From assembly GCA_027704905.1 (NCBI GenBank), contig CM051007.1, positions 23,195,214-23,259,213 on the forward strand: 64,000 nucleotides of DNA. Reading direction: 5' to 3'. The notes under the pieces are model-generated. The model did not search any database. It worked only from the letters and a program-made list of their open reading frames with translations, and had not been told where the DNA came from. The stretch is from Muraenolepis orangiensis. Its lineage: Eukaryota > Chordata > Actinopteri > Gadiformes > Muraenolepididae. Positions 1 to 15,600 of the stretch are shown here, piece after piece; the first letter of the stretch is position 1; each line of letters opens with the position of its first letter. The translations under genes were made by a program, and so were the position numbers.

Positions 1-305
1 NNNNNNNNNNNNNNNNNNNNNNNNNNNNNNNNNNNNNNNNNNNNNNNNNNNNNNNNNNNNNNNNNNNNNNNNNNNNNNNNNNNNNNNNNNNNNNNNNNNN
101 NNNNNNNNNNNNNNNNNNNNNNNNNNNNNNNNNNNNNNNNNNNNNNNNNNNNNNNNNNNNNNNNNNNNNNNNNNNNNNNNNNNNNNNNNNNNNNNNNNNN
201 NNNNNNNNNNNNNNNNNNNNNNNNNNNNNNNNNNNNNNNNNNNNNNNNNNNNNNNNNNNNNNNNNNNNNNNNNNNNNNNNNNNNNNNNNNNNNNNNNNNN
301 NNNNN
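1..305. other. Assembly gap (run of N)
   Basis: Every base is N. The first real base after it (306) aligns to position 1564 of the next tandem unit, inside an intron of the SEA array. The array therefore enters or spans the gap, and its true copy number cannot be read from this window. Confidence 0.99.
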
Positions 306-634
306 CGTTGATATTCTTATTATATTTTAAGCTTTTCGCTTAGCATTGTTTTCATTTCATTCTTTGTTACCCTTCCTATACATTTCATATTTATTTTTGA
401 ATTCAGTATATTTGTTGTTGTTTGCTTTCTGGTTGAACTTTTTGCATGTCTGGTCTCATTAGTTTTAACTGCATACAGTACTACACTTGATTATGCCAAA
501 AAACCTGTAGACAGTTCATTTGGACTTCATCCAATCATAAATTGACATTATTTAAGTTTAAAGTGACATTTATTCAATTCATCCCTTTTCAAAGGGTTTT
601 CCATGTTTTGACTTTTTTATTGGTCTTCCCATAG

Positions 635-3600
635 TGCGATGGGATCTTTGTAAGGAGATACGGACGGCTTTTCACATTTACTCAAGTCGTGGCATTCAGG
701 TAAATGGCCCTGCTTCAAGAAAGCTCATTGTCAATAATGTGGATTCAAGCAATCTTGGGATATTTTATTTATTGTGCTCAATTTCAAAAATCGTATTTGT
801 CAAAAATGGCCAATTGAAATGATCCAATTCTTAAAATTAGCTATAGACAACAGTGTGTCAAACAATAAGTACCATTGTATGCCTTATTTGCTAAATATCA
901 GAGTATTTGTGCCTCATCTGTAAGCTACAGCATGACACTTTTAAGTTGTATTTAGGTGGAATTGTTGTATCATAAATTAAATCTGTTTTTTAGTCGTTCA
1001 TCCACTGGAAACGCTACAGTAGAAGTGCAGCTTGTATTCAATGAGACAGCCTCACCTCAAGAGATCCCTTCATCTGAGGATGTAGTGGAGACCCTGCGAA
1101 TTGCTGCAGCCAACACCACTGCGGGCAGTATCTCATTTGATTCTGACTCTATTGTTGTAAAAGGTATGCTCACACTTTCCATTTTTGATCCTGTGATAAA
1201 AGTAATAGCAATGGAATAACATGCTAATAACAAATGCCTTGTCATTCAAGAATGTAGCTTTTCTCTGGTTCATGTGCATATGTATGCAGAAATGTATTGT
1301 GACAAAAAACATGTTCCTTCTCAGAAATTACCAACCCAACAACAACTCCAACAACCCCAACTACAACAGCAACAACAACTACTTCTACAACTCTAACTAC
1401 AACAGCAACAGATACTACTTCTACAAACCCAACTACAACCGCCTCAGATCCTCCTCCGTCTTTTACGTTGGAGGTTACAACATCGGCGCAATTCAACACA
1501 GACTTAACAAACCAAACAAGTGCAGAATATCAACAACTGGCCTCGACTGTTATTATGGTGGTACGTTGATATTCTTATTATATTTGAAGCTTTTCGCTTA
1601 GCATTGTTTTCATTTCATTCTTTGTTACCCTTCCTATACATTTCATATTTATTTTTGAATTCAGTATATTTGTTGTTGTTTGCTTTCTGGTTGAACTTTT
1701 TGCATGTCTGGTCTCATTAGTTTTAACTGCATACAGTACTACACTTGATTATGCCAAAAAACCTGTAGACAGTTCATTTGGACTTCATCCAATCATAAAT
1801 TGACATTATTTAAGTTTAAAGTGACATTTATTCAATTCATCCCTTTTCAAAGGGTTTTCCATGTTTTGACTTTTTTATTGGTCTTCCCATAGTGCGATGG
1901 GATCTTTGTAAGGAGATACGGACGGCTTTTCACATTTACTCAAGTCGTGGCATTCAGGTAAATGGCCCTGCTTCAAGAAAGCTCATTGTCAATAATGTGG
2001 ATTCAAGCAATCTTGGGATATTTTATTTATTGTGCTCAATTTCAAAAATCGTATTTGTCAAAAATGGCCAATTGAAATGATCCAATTCTTAAAATTAGCT
2101 ATAGACAACAGTGTGTCAAACAATAAGTACCATTGTATGCCTTATTTGCTAAATATCAGAGTATTTGTGCCTCATCTGTAAGCTACAGCATGACACTTTT
2201 AAGTTGTATTTAGGTGGAATTGTTGTATCATAAATTAAATCTGTTTTTTAGTCGTTCATCCACTGGAAACGCTACAGTAGAAGTGCAGCTTGTATTCAAT
2301 GAGACAGCCTCACCTCAAGAGATCCCTTCATCTGAGGATGTAGTGGAGACCCTGCGAATTGCTGCAGCCAACACCACTGCGGGCAGTATCTCATTTGATT
2401 CTGACTCTATTGTTGTAAAAGGTATGCTCACACTTTCCATTTTTGATCCTGTGATAAAAGTAATAGCAATGGAATAACATGCTAATAACAAATGCCTTGT
2501 CATTCAAGAATGTAGCTTTTCTCTGGTTCATGTGCATATGTATGCAGAAATGTATTGTGACAAAAAACATGTTCCTTCTCAGAAATTACCAACCCAACAA
2601 CAACTCCAACAACCCCAACTACAACAGCAACAACAACTACTTCTACAACTCTAACTACAACAGCAACAGATACTACTTCTACAAACCCAACTACAACCGC
2701 CTCAGATCCTCCTCCGTCTTTTACGTTGGAGGTTACAACATCGGCGCAATTCAACACAGACTTAACAAACCAAACAAGTGCAGAATATCAACAACTGGCC
2801 TCGACTGTTATTATGGTGGTACGTTGATATTCTTATTATATTTTAAGCTTTTCGCTTAGCATTGTTTTCATTTCATTCTTTGTTACCCTTCCTATACATT
2901 TCATATTTATTTTTGAATTCAGTATATTTGTTGTTGTTTGCTTTCTGGTTGAACTTTTTGCATGTCTGGTCTCATTAGTTTTAACTGCATACAGTACTAC
3001 ACTTGATTATGCCAAAAAACCTGTAGACAGTTCATTTGGACTTCATCCAATCATAAATTGACATTATTTAAGTTTAAAGTGACATTTATTCAATTCATCC
3101 CTTTTCAAAGGGTTTTCCATGTTTTGACTTTTTTATTGGTCTTCCCATAGTGCGATGGGATCTTTGTAAGGAGATACGGACGGCTTTTCACATTTACTCA
3201 AGTCGTGGCATTCAGGTAAATGGCCCTGCTTCAAGAAAGCTCATTGTCAATAATGTGGATTCAAGCAATCTTGGGATATTTTATTTATTGTGCTCAATTT
3301 CAAAAATCGTATTTGTCAAAAATGGCCAATTGAAATGATCCAATTCTTAAAATTAGCTATAGACAACAGTGTGTCAAACAATAAGTACCATTGTATGCCT
3401 TATTTGCTAAATATCAGAGTATTTGTGCCTCATCTGTAAGCTACAGCATGACACTTTTAAGTTGTATTTAGGTGGAATTGTTGTATCATAAATTAAATCT
3501 GTTTTTTAGTCGTTCATCCACTGGAAACGCTACAGTAGAAGTGCAGCTTGTATTCAATGAGACAGCCTCACCTCAAGAGATCCCTTCATCTGAGGATGTA

Positions 3601-6600
3601 GTGGAGACCCTGCGAATTGCTGCAGCCAACACCACTGCGGGCAGTATCTCATTTGATTCTGACTCTATTGTTGTAAAAGGTATGCTCACACTTTCCATTT
3701 TTGATCCTGTGATAAAAGTAATAGCAATGGAATAACATGCTAATAACAAATGCCTTGTCATTCAAGAATGTAGCTTTTCTCTGGTTCATGTGCATATGTA
3801 TGCAGAAATGTATTGTGACAAAAAACATGTTCCTTCTCAGAAATTACCAACCCAACAACAACTCCAACAACCCCAACTACAACAGCAACAACAACTACTT
3901 CTACAACTCTAACTACAACAGCAACAGATACTACTTCTACAAACCCAACTACAACCGCCTCAGATCCTCCTCCGTCTTTTACGTTGGAGGTTACAACATC
4001 GGCGCAATTCAACACAGACTTAACAAACCAAACAAGTGCAGAATATCAACAACTGGCCTCGACTGTTATTATGGTGGTACGTTGATATTCTTATTATATT
4101 TGAAGCTTTTCGCTTAGCATTGTTTTCATTTCATTCTTTGTTACCCTTCCTATACATTTCATATTTATTTTTGAATTCAGTATATTTGTTGTTGTTTGCT
4201 TTCTGGTTGAACTTTTTGCATGTCTGGTCTCATTAGTTTTAACTGCATACAGTACTACACTTGATTATGCCAAAAAACCTGTAGACAGTTCATTTGGACT
4301 TCATCCAATCATAAATTGACATTATTTAAGTTTAAAGTGACATTTATTCAATTCATCCCTTTTCAAAGGGTTTTCCATGTTTTGACTTTTTTATTGGTCT
4401 TCCCATAGTGCGATGGGATCTTTGTAAGGAGATACGGACGGCTTTTCACATTTACTCAAGTCGTGGCATTCAGGTAAATGGCCCTGCTTCAAGAAAGCTC
4501 ATTGTCAATAATGTGGATTCAAGCAATCTTGGGATATTTTATTTATTGTGCTCAATTTCAAAAATCGTATTTGTCAAAAATGGCCAATTGAAATGATCCA
4601 ATTCTTAAAATTAGCTATAGACAACAGTGTGTCAAACAATAAGTACCATTGTATGCCTTATTTGCTAAATATCAGAGTATTTGTGCCTCATCTGTAAGCT
4701 ACAGCATGACACTTTTAAGTTGTATTTAGGTGGAATTGTTGTATCATAAATTAAATCTGTTTTTTAGTCGTTCATCCACTGGAAACGCTACAGTAGAAGT
4801 GCAGCTTGTATTCAATGAGACAGCCTCACCTCAAGAGATCCCTTCATCTGAGGATGTAGTGGAGACCCTGCGAATTGCTGCAGCCAACACCACTGCGGGC
4901 AGTATCTCATTTGATTCTGACTCTATTGTTGTAAAAGGTATGCTCACACTTTCCATTTTTGATCCTGTGATAAAAGTAATAGCAATGGAATAACATGCTA
5001 ATAACAAATGCCTTGTCATTCAAGAATGTAGCTTTTCTCTGGTTCATGTGCATATGTATGCAGAAATGTATTGTGACAAAAAACATGTTCCTTCTCAGAA
5101 ATTACCAACCCAACAACAACTCCAACAACCCCAACTACAACAGCAACAACAACTACTTCTACAACTCTAACTACAACAGCAACAGATACTACTTCTACAA
5201 ACCCAACTACAACCGCCTCAGATCCTCCTCCGTCTTTTACGTTGGAGGTTACAACATCGGCGCAATTCAACACAGACTTAACAAACCAAACAAGTGCAGA
5301 ATATCAACAACTGGCCTCGACTGTTATTATGGTGGTACGTTGATATTCTTATTATATTTTAAGCTTTTCGCTTAGCATTGTTTTCATTTCATTCTTTGTT
5401 ACCCTTCCTATACATTTCATATTTATTTTTGAATTCAGTATATTTGTTGTTGTTTGCTTTCTGGTTGAACTTTTTGCATGTCTGGTCTCATTAGTTTTAA
5501 CTGCATACAGTACTACACTTGATTATGCCAAAAAACCTGTAGACAGTTCATTTGGACTTCATCCAATCATAAATTGACATTATTTAAGTTTAAAGTGACA
5601 TTTATTCAATTCATCCCTTTTCAAAGGGTTTTCCATGTTTTGACTTTTTTATTGGTCTTCCCATAGTGCGATGGGATCTTTGTAAGGAGATACGGACGGC
5701 TTTTCACATTTACTCAAGTCGTGGCATTCAGGTAAATGGCCCTGCTTCAAGAAAGCTCATTGTCAATAATGTGGATTCAAGCAATCTTGGGATATTTTAT
5801 TTATTGTGCTCAATTTCAAAAATCGTATTTGTCAAAAATGGCCAATTGAAATGATCCAATTCTTAAAATTAGCTATAGACAACAGTGTGTCAAACAATAA
5901 GTACCATTGTATGCCTTATTTGCTAAATATCAGAGTATTTGTGCCTCATCTGTAAGCTACAGCATGACACTTTTAAGTTGTATTTAGGTGGAATTGTTGT
6001 ATCATAAATTAAATCTGTTTTTTAGTCGTTCATCCACTGGAAACGCTACAGTAGAAGTGCAGCTTGTATTCAATGAGACAGCCTCACCTCAAGAGATCCC
6101 TTCATCTGAGGATGTAGTGGAGACCCTGCGAATTGCTGCAGCCAACACCACTGCGGGCAGTATCTCATTTGATTCTGACTCTATTGTTGTAAAAGGTATG
6201 CTCACACTTTCCATTTTTGATCCTGTGATAAAAGTAATAGCAATGGAATAACATGCTAATAACAAATGCCTTGTCATTCAAGAATGTAGCTTTTCTCTGG
6301 TTCATGTGCATATGTATGCAGAAATGTATTGTGACAAAAAACATGTTCCTTCTCAGAAATTACCAACCCAACAACAACTCCAACAACCCCAACTACAACA
6401 GCAACAACAACTACTTCTACAACTCTAACTACAACAGCAACAGATACTACTTCTACAAACCCAACTACAACCGCCTCAGATCCTCCTCCGTCTTTTACGT
6501 TGGAGGTTACAACATCGGCGCAATTCAACACAGACTTAACAAACCAAACAAGTGCAGAATATCAACAACTGGCCTCGACTGTTATTATGGTGGTACGTTG

Positions 6601-9600
6601 ATATTCTTATTATATTTTAAGCTTTTCGCTTAGCATTGTTTTCATTTCATTCTTTGTTACCCTTCCTATACATTTCATATTTATTTTTGAATTCAGTATA
6701 TTTGTTGTTGTTTGCTTTCTGGTTGAACTTTTTGCATGTCTGGTCTCATTAGTTTTAACTGCATACAGTACTACACTTGATTATGCCAAAAAACCTGTAG
6801 ACAGTTCATTTGGACTTCATCCAATCATAAATTGACATTATTTAAGTTTAAAGTGACATTTATTCAATTCATCCCTTTTCAAAGGGTTTTCCATGTTTTG
6901 ACTTTTTTATTGGTCTTCCCATAGTGCGATGGGATCTTTGTAAGGAGATACGGACGGCTTTTCACATTTACTCAAGTCGTGGCATTCAGGTAAATGGCCC
7001 TGCTTCAAGAAAGCTCATTGTCAATAATGTGGATTCAAGCAATCTTGGGATATTTTATTTATTGTGCTCAATTTCAAAAATCGTATTTGTCAAAAATGGC
7101 CAATTGAAATGATCCAATTCTTAAAATTAGCTATAGACAACAGTGTGTCAAACAATAAGTACCATTGTATGCCTTATTTGCTAAATATCAGAGTATTTGT
7201 GCCTCATCTGTAAGCTACAGCATGACACTTTTAAGTTGTATTTAGGTGGAATTGTTGTATCATAAATTAAATCTGTTTTTTAGTCGTTCATCCACTGGAA
7301 ACGCTACAGTAGAAGTGCAGCTTGTATTCAATGAGACAGCCTCACCTCAAGAGATCCCTTCATCTGAGGATGTAGTGGAGACCCTGCGAATTGCTGCAGC
7401 CAACACCACTGCGGGCAGTATCTCATTTGATTCTGACTCTATTGTTGTAAAAGGTATGCTCACACTTTCCATTTTTGATCCTGTGATAAAAGTAATAGCA
7501 ATGGAATAACATGCTAATAACAAATGCCTTGTCATTCAAGAATGTAGCTTTTCTCTGGTTCATGTGCATATGTATGCAGAAATGTATTGTGACAAAAAAC
7601 ATGTTCCTTCTCAGAAATTACCAACCCAACAACAACTCCAACAACCCCAACTACAACAGCAACAACAACTACTTCTACAACTCTAACTACAACAGCAACA
7701 GATACTACTTCTACAAACCCAACTACAACCGCCTCAGATCCTCCTCCGTCTTTTACGTTGGAGGTTACAACATCGGCGCAATTCAACACAGACTTAACAA
7801 ACCAAACAAGTGCAGAATATCAACAACTGGCCTCGACTGTTATTATGGTGGTACGTTGATATTCTTATTATATTTGAAGCTTTTCGCTTAGCATTGTTTT
7901 CATTTCATTCTTTGTTACCCTTCCTATACATTTCATATTTATTTTTGAATTCAGTATATTTGTTGTTGTTTGCTTTCTGGTTGAACTTTTTGCATGTCTG
8001 GTCTCATTAGTTTTAACTGCATACAGTACTACACTTGATTATGCCAAAAAACCTGTAGACAGTTCATTTGGACTTCATCCAATCATAAATTGACATTATT
8101 TAAGTTTAAAGTGACATTTATTCAATTCATCCCTTTTCAAAGGGTTTTCCATGTTTTGACTTTTTTATTGGTCTTCCCATAGTGCGATGGGATCTTTGTA
8201 AGGAGATACGGACGGCTTTTCACATTTACTCAAGTCGTGGCATTCAGGTAAATGGCCCTGCTTCAAGAAAGCTCATTGTCAATAATGTGGATTCAAGCAA
8301 TCTTGGGATATTTTATTTATTGTGCTCAATTTCAAAAATCGTATTTGTCAAAAATGGCCAATTGAAATGATCCAATTCTTAAAATTAGCTATAGACAACA
8401 GTGTGTCAAACAATAAGTACCATTGTATGCCTTATTTGCTAAATATCAGAGTATTTGTGCCTCATCTGTAAGCTACAGCATGACACTTTTAAGTTGTATT
8501 TAGGTGGAATTGTTGTATCATAAATTAAATCTGTTTTTTAGTCGTTCATCCACTGGAAACGCTACAGTAGAAGTGCAGCTTGTATTCAATGAGACAGCCT
8601 CACCTCAAGAGATCCCTTCATCTGAGGATGTAGTGGAGACCCTGCGAATTGCTGCAGCCAACACCACTGCGGGCAGTATCTCATTTGATTCTGACTCTAT
8701 TGTTGTAAAAGGTATGCTCACACTTTCCATTTTTGATCCTGTGATAAAAGTAATAGCAATGGAATAACATGCTAATAACAAATGCCTTGTCATTCAAGAA
8801 TGTAGCTTTTCTCTGGTTCATGTGCATATGTATGCAGAAATGTATTGTGACAAAAAACATGTTCCTTCTCAGAAATTACCAACCCAACAACAACTCCAAC
8901 AACCCCAACTACAACAGCAACAACAACTACTTCTACAACTCTAACTACAACAGCAACAGATACTACTTCTACAAACCCAACTACAACCGCCTCAGATCCT
9001 CCTCCGTCTTTTACGTTGGAGGTTACAACATCGGCGCAATTCAACACAGACTTAACAAACCAAACAAGTGCAGAATATCAACAACTGGCCTCGACTGTTA
9101 TTATGGTGGTACGTTGATATTCTTATTATATTTGAAGCTTTTCGCTTAGCATTGTTTTCATTTCATTCTTTGTTACCCTTCCTATACATTTCATATTTAT
9201 TTTTGAATTCAGTATATTTGTTGTTGTTTGCTTTCTGGTTGAACTTTTTGCATGTCTGGTCTCATTAGTTTTAACTGCATACAGTACTACACTTGATTAT
9301 GCCAAAAAACCTGTAGACAGTTCATTTGGACTTCATCCAATCATAAATTGACATTATTTAAGTTTAAAGTGACATTTATTCAATTCATCCCTTTTCAAAG
9401 GGTTTTCCATGTTTTGACTTTTTTATTGGTCTTCCCATAGTGCGATGGGATCTTTGTAAGGAGATACGGACGGCTTTTCACATTTACTCAAGTCGTGGCA
9501 TTCAGGTAAATGGCCCTGCTTCAAGAAAGCTCATTGTCAATAATGTGGATTCAAGCAATCTTGGGATATTTTATTTATTGTGCTCAATTTCAAAAATCGT

Positions 9601-12600
9601 ATTTGTCAAAAATGGCCAATTGAAATGATCCAATTCTTAAAATTAGCTATAGACAACAGTGTGTCAAACAATAAGTACCATTGTATGCCTTATTTGCTAA
9701 ATATCAGAGTATTTGTGCCTCATCTGTAAGCTACAGCATGACACTTTTAAGTTGTATTTAGGTGGAATTGTTGTATCATAAATTAAATCTGTTTTTTAGT
9801 CGTTCATCCACTGGAAACGCTACAGTAGAAGTGCAGCTTGTATTCAATGAGACAGCCTCACCTCAAGAGATCCCTTCATCTGAGGATGTAGTGGAGACCC
9901 TGCGAATTGCTGCAGCCAACACCACTGCGGGCAGTATCTCATTTGATTCTGACTCTATTGTTGTAAAAGGTATGCTCACACTTTCCATTTTTGATCCTGT
10001 GATAAAAGTAATAGCAATGGAATAACATGCTAATAACAAATGCCTTGTCATTCAAGAATGTAGCTTTTCTCTGGTTCATGTGCATATGTATGCAGAAATG
10101 TATTGTGACAAAAAACATGTTCCTTCTCAGAAATTACCAACCCAACAACAACTCCAACAACCCCAACTACAACAGCAACAACAACTACTTCTACAACTCT
10201 AACTACAACAGCAACAGATACTACTTCTACAAACCCAACTACAACCGCCTCAGATCCTCCTCCGTCTTTTACGTTGGAGGTTACAACATCGGCGCAATTC
10301 AACACAGACTTAACAAACCAAACAAGTGCAGAATATCAACAACTGGCCTCGACTGTTATTATGGTGGTACGTTGATATTCTTATTATATTTTAAGCTTTT
10401 CGCTTAGCATTGTTTTCATTTCATTCTTTGTTACCCTTCCTATACATTTCATATTTATTTTTGAATTCAGTATATTTGTTGTTGTTTGCTTTCTGGTTGA
10501 ACTTTTTGCATGTCTGGTCTCATTAGTTTTAACTGCATACAGTACTACACTTGATTATGCCAAAAAACCTGTAGACAGTTCATTTGGACTTCATCCAATC
10601 ATAAATTGACATTATTTAAGTTTAAAGTGACATTTATTCAATTCATCCCTTTTCAAAGGGTTTTCCATGTTTTGACTTTTTTATTGGTCTTCCCATAGTG
10701 CGATGGGATCTTTGTAAGGAGATACGGACGGCTTTTCACATTTACTCAAGTCGTGGCATTCAGGTAAATGGCCCTGCTTCAAGAAAGCTCATTGTCAATA
10801 ATGTGGATTCAAGCAATCTTGGGATATTTTATTTATTGTGCTCAATTTCAAAAATCGTATTTGTCAAAAATGGCCAATTGAAATGATCCAATTCTTAAAA
10901 TTAGCTATAGACAACAGTGTGTCAAACAATAAGTACCATTGTATGCCTTATTTGCTAAATATCAGAGTATTTGTGCCTCATCTGTAAGCTACAGCATGAC
11001 ACTTTTAAGTTGTATTTAGGTGGAATTGTTGTATCATAAATTAAATCTGTTTTTTAGTCGTTCATCCACTGGAAACGCTACAGTAGAAGTGCAGCTTGTA
11101 TTCAATGAGACAGCCTCACCTCAAGAGATCCCTTCATCTGAGGATGTAGTGGAGACCCTGCGAATTGCTGCAGCCAACACCACTGCGGGCAGTATCTCAT
11201 TTGATTCTGACTCTATTGTTGTAAAAGGTATGCTCACACTTTCCATTTTTGATCCTGTGATAAAAGTAATAGCAATGGAATAACATGCTAATAACAAATG
11301 CCTTGTCATTCAAGAATGTAGCTTTTCTCTGGTTCATGTGCATATGTATGCAGAAATGTATTGTGACAAAAAACATGTTCCTTCTCAGAAATTACCAACC
11401 CAACAACAACTCCAACAACCCCAACTACAACAGCAACAACAACTACTTCTACAACTCTAACTACAACAGCAACAGATACTACTTCTACAAACCCAACTAC
11501 AACCGCCTCAGATCCTCCTCCGTCTTTTACGTTGGAGGTTACAACATCGGCGCAATTCAACACAGACTTAACAAACCAAACAAGTGCAGAATATCAACAA
11601 CTGGCCTCGACTGTTATTATGGTGGTACGTTGATATTCTTATTATATTTTAAGCTTTTCGCTTAGCATTGTTTTCATTTCATTCTTTGTTACCCTTCCTA
11701 TACATTTCATATTTATTTTTGAATTCAGTATATTTGTTGTTGTTTGCTTTCTGGTTGAACTTTTTGCATGTCTGGTCTCATTAGTTTTAACTGCATACAG
11801 TACTACACTTGATTATGCCAAAAAACCTGTAGACAGTTCATTTGGACTTCATCCAATCATAAATTGACATTATTTAAGTTTAAAGTGACATTTATTCAAT
11901 TCATCCCTTTTCAAAGGGTTTTCCATGTTTTGACTTTTTTATTGGTCTTCCCATAGTGCGATGGGATCTTTGTAAGGAGATACGGACGGCTTTTCACATT
12001 TACTCAAGTCGTGGCATTCAGGTAAATGGCCCTGCTTCAAGAAAGCTCATTGTCAATAATGTGGATTCAAGCAATCTTGGGATATTTTATTTATTGTGCT
12101 CAATTTCAAAAATCGTATTTGTCAAAAATGGCCAATTGAAATGATCCAATTCTTAAAATTAGCTATAGACAACAGTGTGTCAAACAATAAGTACCATTGT
12201 ATGCCTTATTTGCTAAATATCAGAGTATTTGTGCCTCATCTGTAAGCTACAGCATGACACTTTTAAGTTGTATTTAGGTGGAATTGTTGTATCATAAATT
12301 AAATCTGTTTTTTAGTCGTTCATCCACTGGAAACGCTACAGTAGAAGTGCAGCTTGTATTCAATGAGACAGCCTCACCTCAAGAGATCCCTTCATCTGAG
12401 GATGTAGTGGAGACCCTGCGAATTGCTGCAGCCAACACCACTGCGGGCAGTATCTCATTTGATTCTGACTCTATTGTTGTAAAAGGTATGCTCACACTTT
12501 CCATTTTTGATCCTGTGATAAAAGTAATAGCAATGGAATAACATGCTAATAACAAATGCCTTGTCATTCAAGAATGTAGCTTTTCTCTGGTTCATGTGCA

Positions 12601-15600
12601 TATGTATGCAGAAATGTATTGTGACAAAAAACATGTTCCTTCTCAGAAATTACCAACCCAACAACAACTCCAACAACCCCAACTACAACAGCAACAACAA
12701 CTACTTCTACAACTCTAACTACAACAGCAACAGATACTACTTCTACAAACCCAACTACAACCGCCTCAGATCCTCCTCCGTCTTTTACGTTGGAGGTTAC
12801 AACATCGGCGCAATTCAACACAGACTTAACAAACCAAACAAGTGCAGAATATCAACAACTGGCCTCGACTGTTATTATGGTGGTACGTTGATATTCTTAT
12901 TATATTTTAAGCTTTTCGCTTAGCATTGTTTTCATTTCATTCTTTGTTACCCTTCCTATACATTTCATATTTATTTTTGAATTCAGTATATTTGTTGTTG
13001 TTTGCTTTCTGGTTGAACTTTTTGCATGTCTGGTCTCATTAGTTTTAACTGCATACAGTACTACACTTGATTATGCCAAAAAACCTGTAGACAGTTCATT
13101 TGGACTTCATCCAATCATAAATTGACATTATTTAAGTTTAAAGTGACATTTATTCAATTCATCCCTTTTCAAAGGGTTTTCCATGTTTTGACTTTTTTAT
13201 TGGTCTTCCCATAGTGCGATGGGATCTTTGTAAGGAGATACGGACGGCTTTTCACATTTACTCAAGTCGTGGCATTCAGGTAAATGGCCCTGCTTCAAGA
13301 AAGCTCATTGTCAATAATGTGGATTCAAGCAATCTTGGGATATTTTATTTATTGTGCTCAATTTCAAAAATCGTATTTGTCAAAAATGGCCAATTGAAAT
13401 GATCCAATTCTTAAAATTAGCTATAGACAACAGTGTGTCAAACAATAAGTACCATTGTATGCCTTATTTGCTAAATATCAGAGTATTTGTGCCTCATCTG
13501 TAAGCTACAGCATGACACTTTTAAGTTGTATTTAGGTGGAATTGTTGTATCATAAATTAAATCTGTTTTTTAGTCGTTCATCCACTGGAAACGCTACAGT
13601 AGAAGTGCAGCTTGTATTCAATGAGACAGCCTCACCTCAAGAGATCCCTTCATCTGAGGATGTAGTGGAGACCCTGCGAATTGCTGCAGCCAACACCACT
13701 GCGGGCAGTATCTCATTTGATTCTGACTCTATTGTTGTAAAAGGTATGCTCACACTTTCCATTTTTGATCCTGTGATAAAAGTAATAGCAATGGAATAAC
13801 ATGCTAATAACAAATGCCTTGTCATTCAAGAATGTAGCTTTTCTCTGGTTCATGTGCATATGTATGCAGAAATGTATTGTGACAAAAAACATGTTCCTTC
13901 TCAGAAATTACCAACCCAACAACAACTCCAACAACCCCAACTACAACAGCAACAACAACTACTTCTACAACTCTAACTACAACAGCAACAGATACTACTT
14001 CTACAAACCCAACTACAACCGCCTCAGATCCTCCTCCGTCTTTTACGTTGGAGGTTACAACATCGGCGCAATTCAACACAGACTTAACAAACCAAACAAG
14101 TGCAGAATATCAACAACTGGCCTCGACTGTTATTATGGTGGTACGTTGATATTCTTATTATATTTTAAGCTTTTCGCTTAGCATTGTTTTCATTTCATTC
14201 TTTGTTACCCTTCCTATACATTTCATATTTATTTTTGAATTCAGTATATTTGTTGTTGTTTGCTTTCTGGTTGAACTTTTTGCATGTCTGGTCTCATTAG
14301 TTTTAACTGCATACAGTACTACACTTGATTATGCCAAAAAACCTGTAGACAGTTCATTTGGACTTCATCCAATCATAAATTGACATTATTTAAGTTTAAA
14401 GTGACATTTATTCAATTCATCCCTTTTCAAAGGGTTTTCCATGTTTTGACTTTTTTATTGGTCTTCCCATAGTGCGATGGGATCTTTGTAAGGAGATACG
14501 GACGGCTTTTCACATTTACTCAAGTCGTGGCATTCAGGTAAATGGCCCTGCTTCAAGAAAGCTCATTGTCAATAATGTGGATTCAAGCAATCTTGGGATA
14601 TTTTATTTATTGTGCTCAATTTCAAAAATCGTATTTGTCAAAAATGGCCAATTGAAATGATCCAATTCTTAAAATTAGCTATAGACAACAGTGTGTCAAA
14701 CAATAAGTACCATTGTATGCCTTATTTGCTAAATATCAGAGTATTTGTGCCTCATCTGTAAGCTACAGCATGACACTTTTAAGTTGTATTTAGGTGGAAT
14801 TGTTGTATCATAAATTAAATCTGTTTTTTAGTCGTTCATCCACTGGAAACGCTACAGTAGAAGTGCAGCTTGTATTCAATGAGACAGCCTCACCTCAAGA
14901 GATCCCTTCATCTGAGGATGTAGTGGAGACCCTGCGAATTGCTGCAGCCAACACCACTGCGGGCAGTATCTCATTTGATTCTGACTCTATTGTTGTAAAA
15001 GGTATGCTCACACTTTCCATTTTTGATCCTGTGATAAAAGTAATAGCAATGGAATAACATGCTAATAACAAATGCCTTGTCATTCAAGAATGTAGCTTTT
15101 CTCTGGTTCATGTGCATATGTATGCAGAAATGTATTGTGACAAAAAACATGTTCCTTCTCAGAAATTACCAACCCAACAACAACTCCAACAACCCCAACT
15201 ACAACAGCAACAACAACTACTTCTACAACTCTAACTACAACAGCAACAGATACTACTTCTACAAACCCAACTACAACCGCCTCAGATCCTCCTCCGTCTT
15301 TTACGTTGGAGGTTACAACATCGGCGCAATTCAACACAGACTTAACAAACCAAACAAGTGCAGAATATCAACAACTGGCCTCGACTGTTATTATGGTGGT
15401 ACGTTGATATTCTTATTATATTTTAAGCTTTTCGCTTAGCATTGTTTTCATTTCATTCTTTGTTACCCTTCCTATACATTTCATATTTATTTTTGAATTC
15501 AGTATATTTGTTGTTGTTTGCTTTCTGGTTGAACTTTTTGCATGTCTGGTCTCATTAGTTTTAACTGCATACAGTACTACACTTGATTATGCCAAAAAAC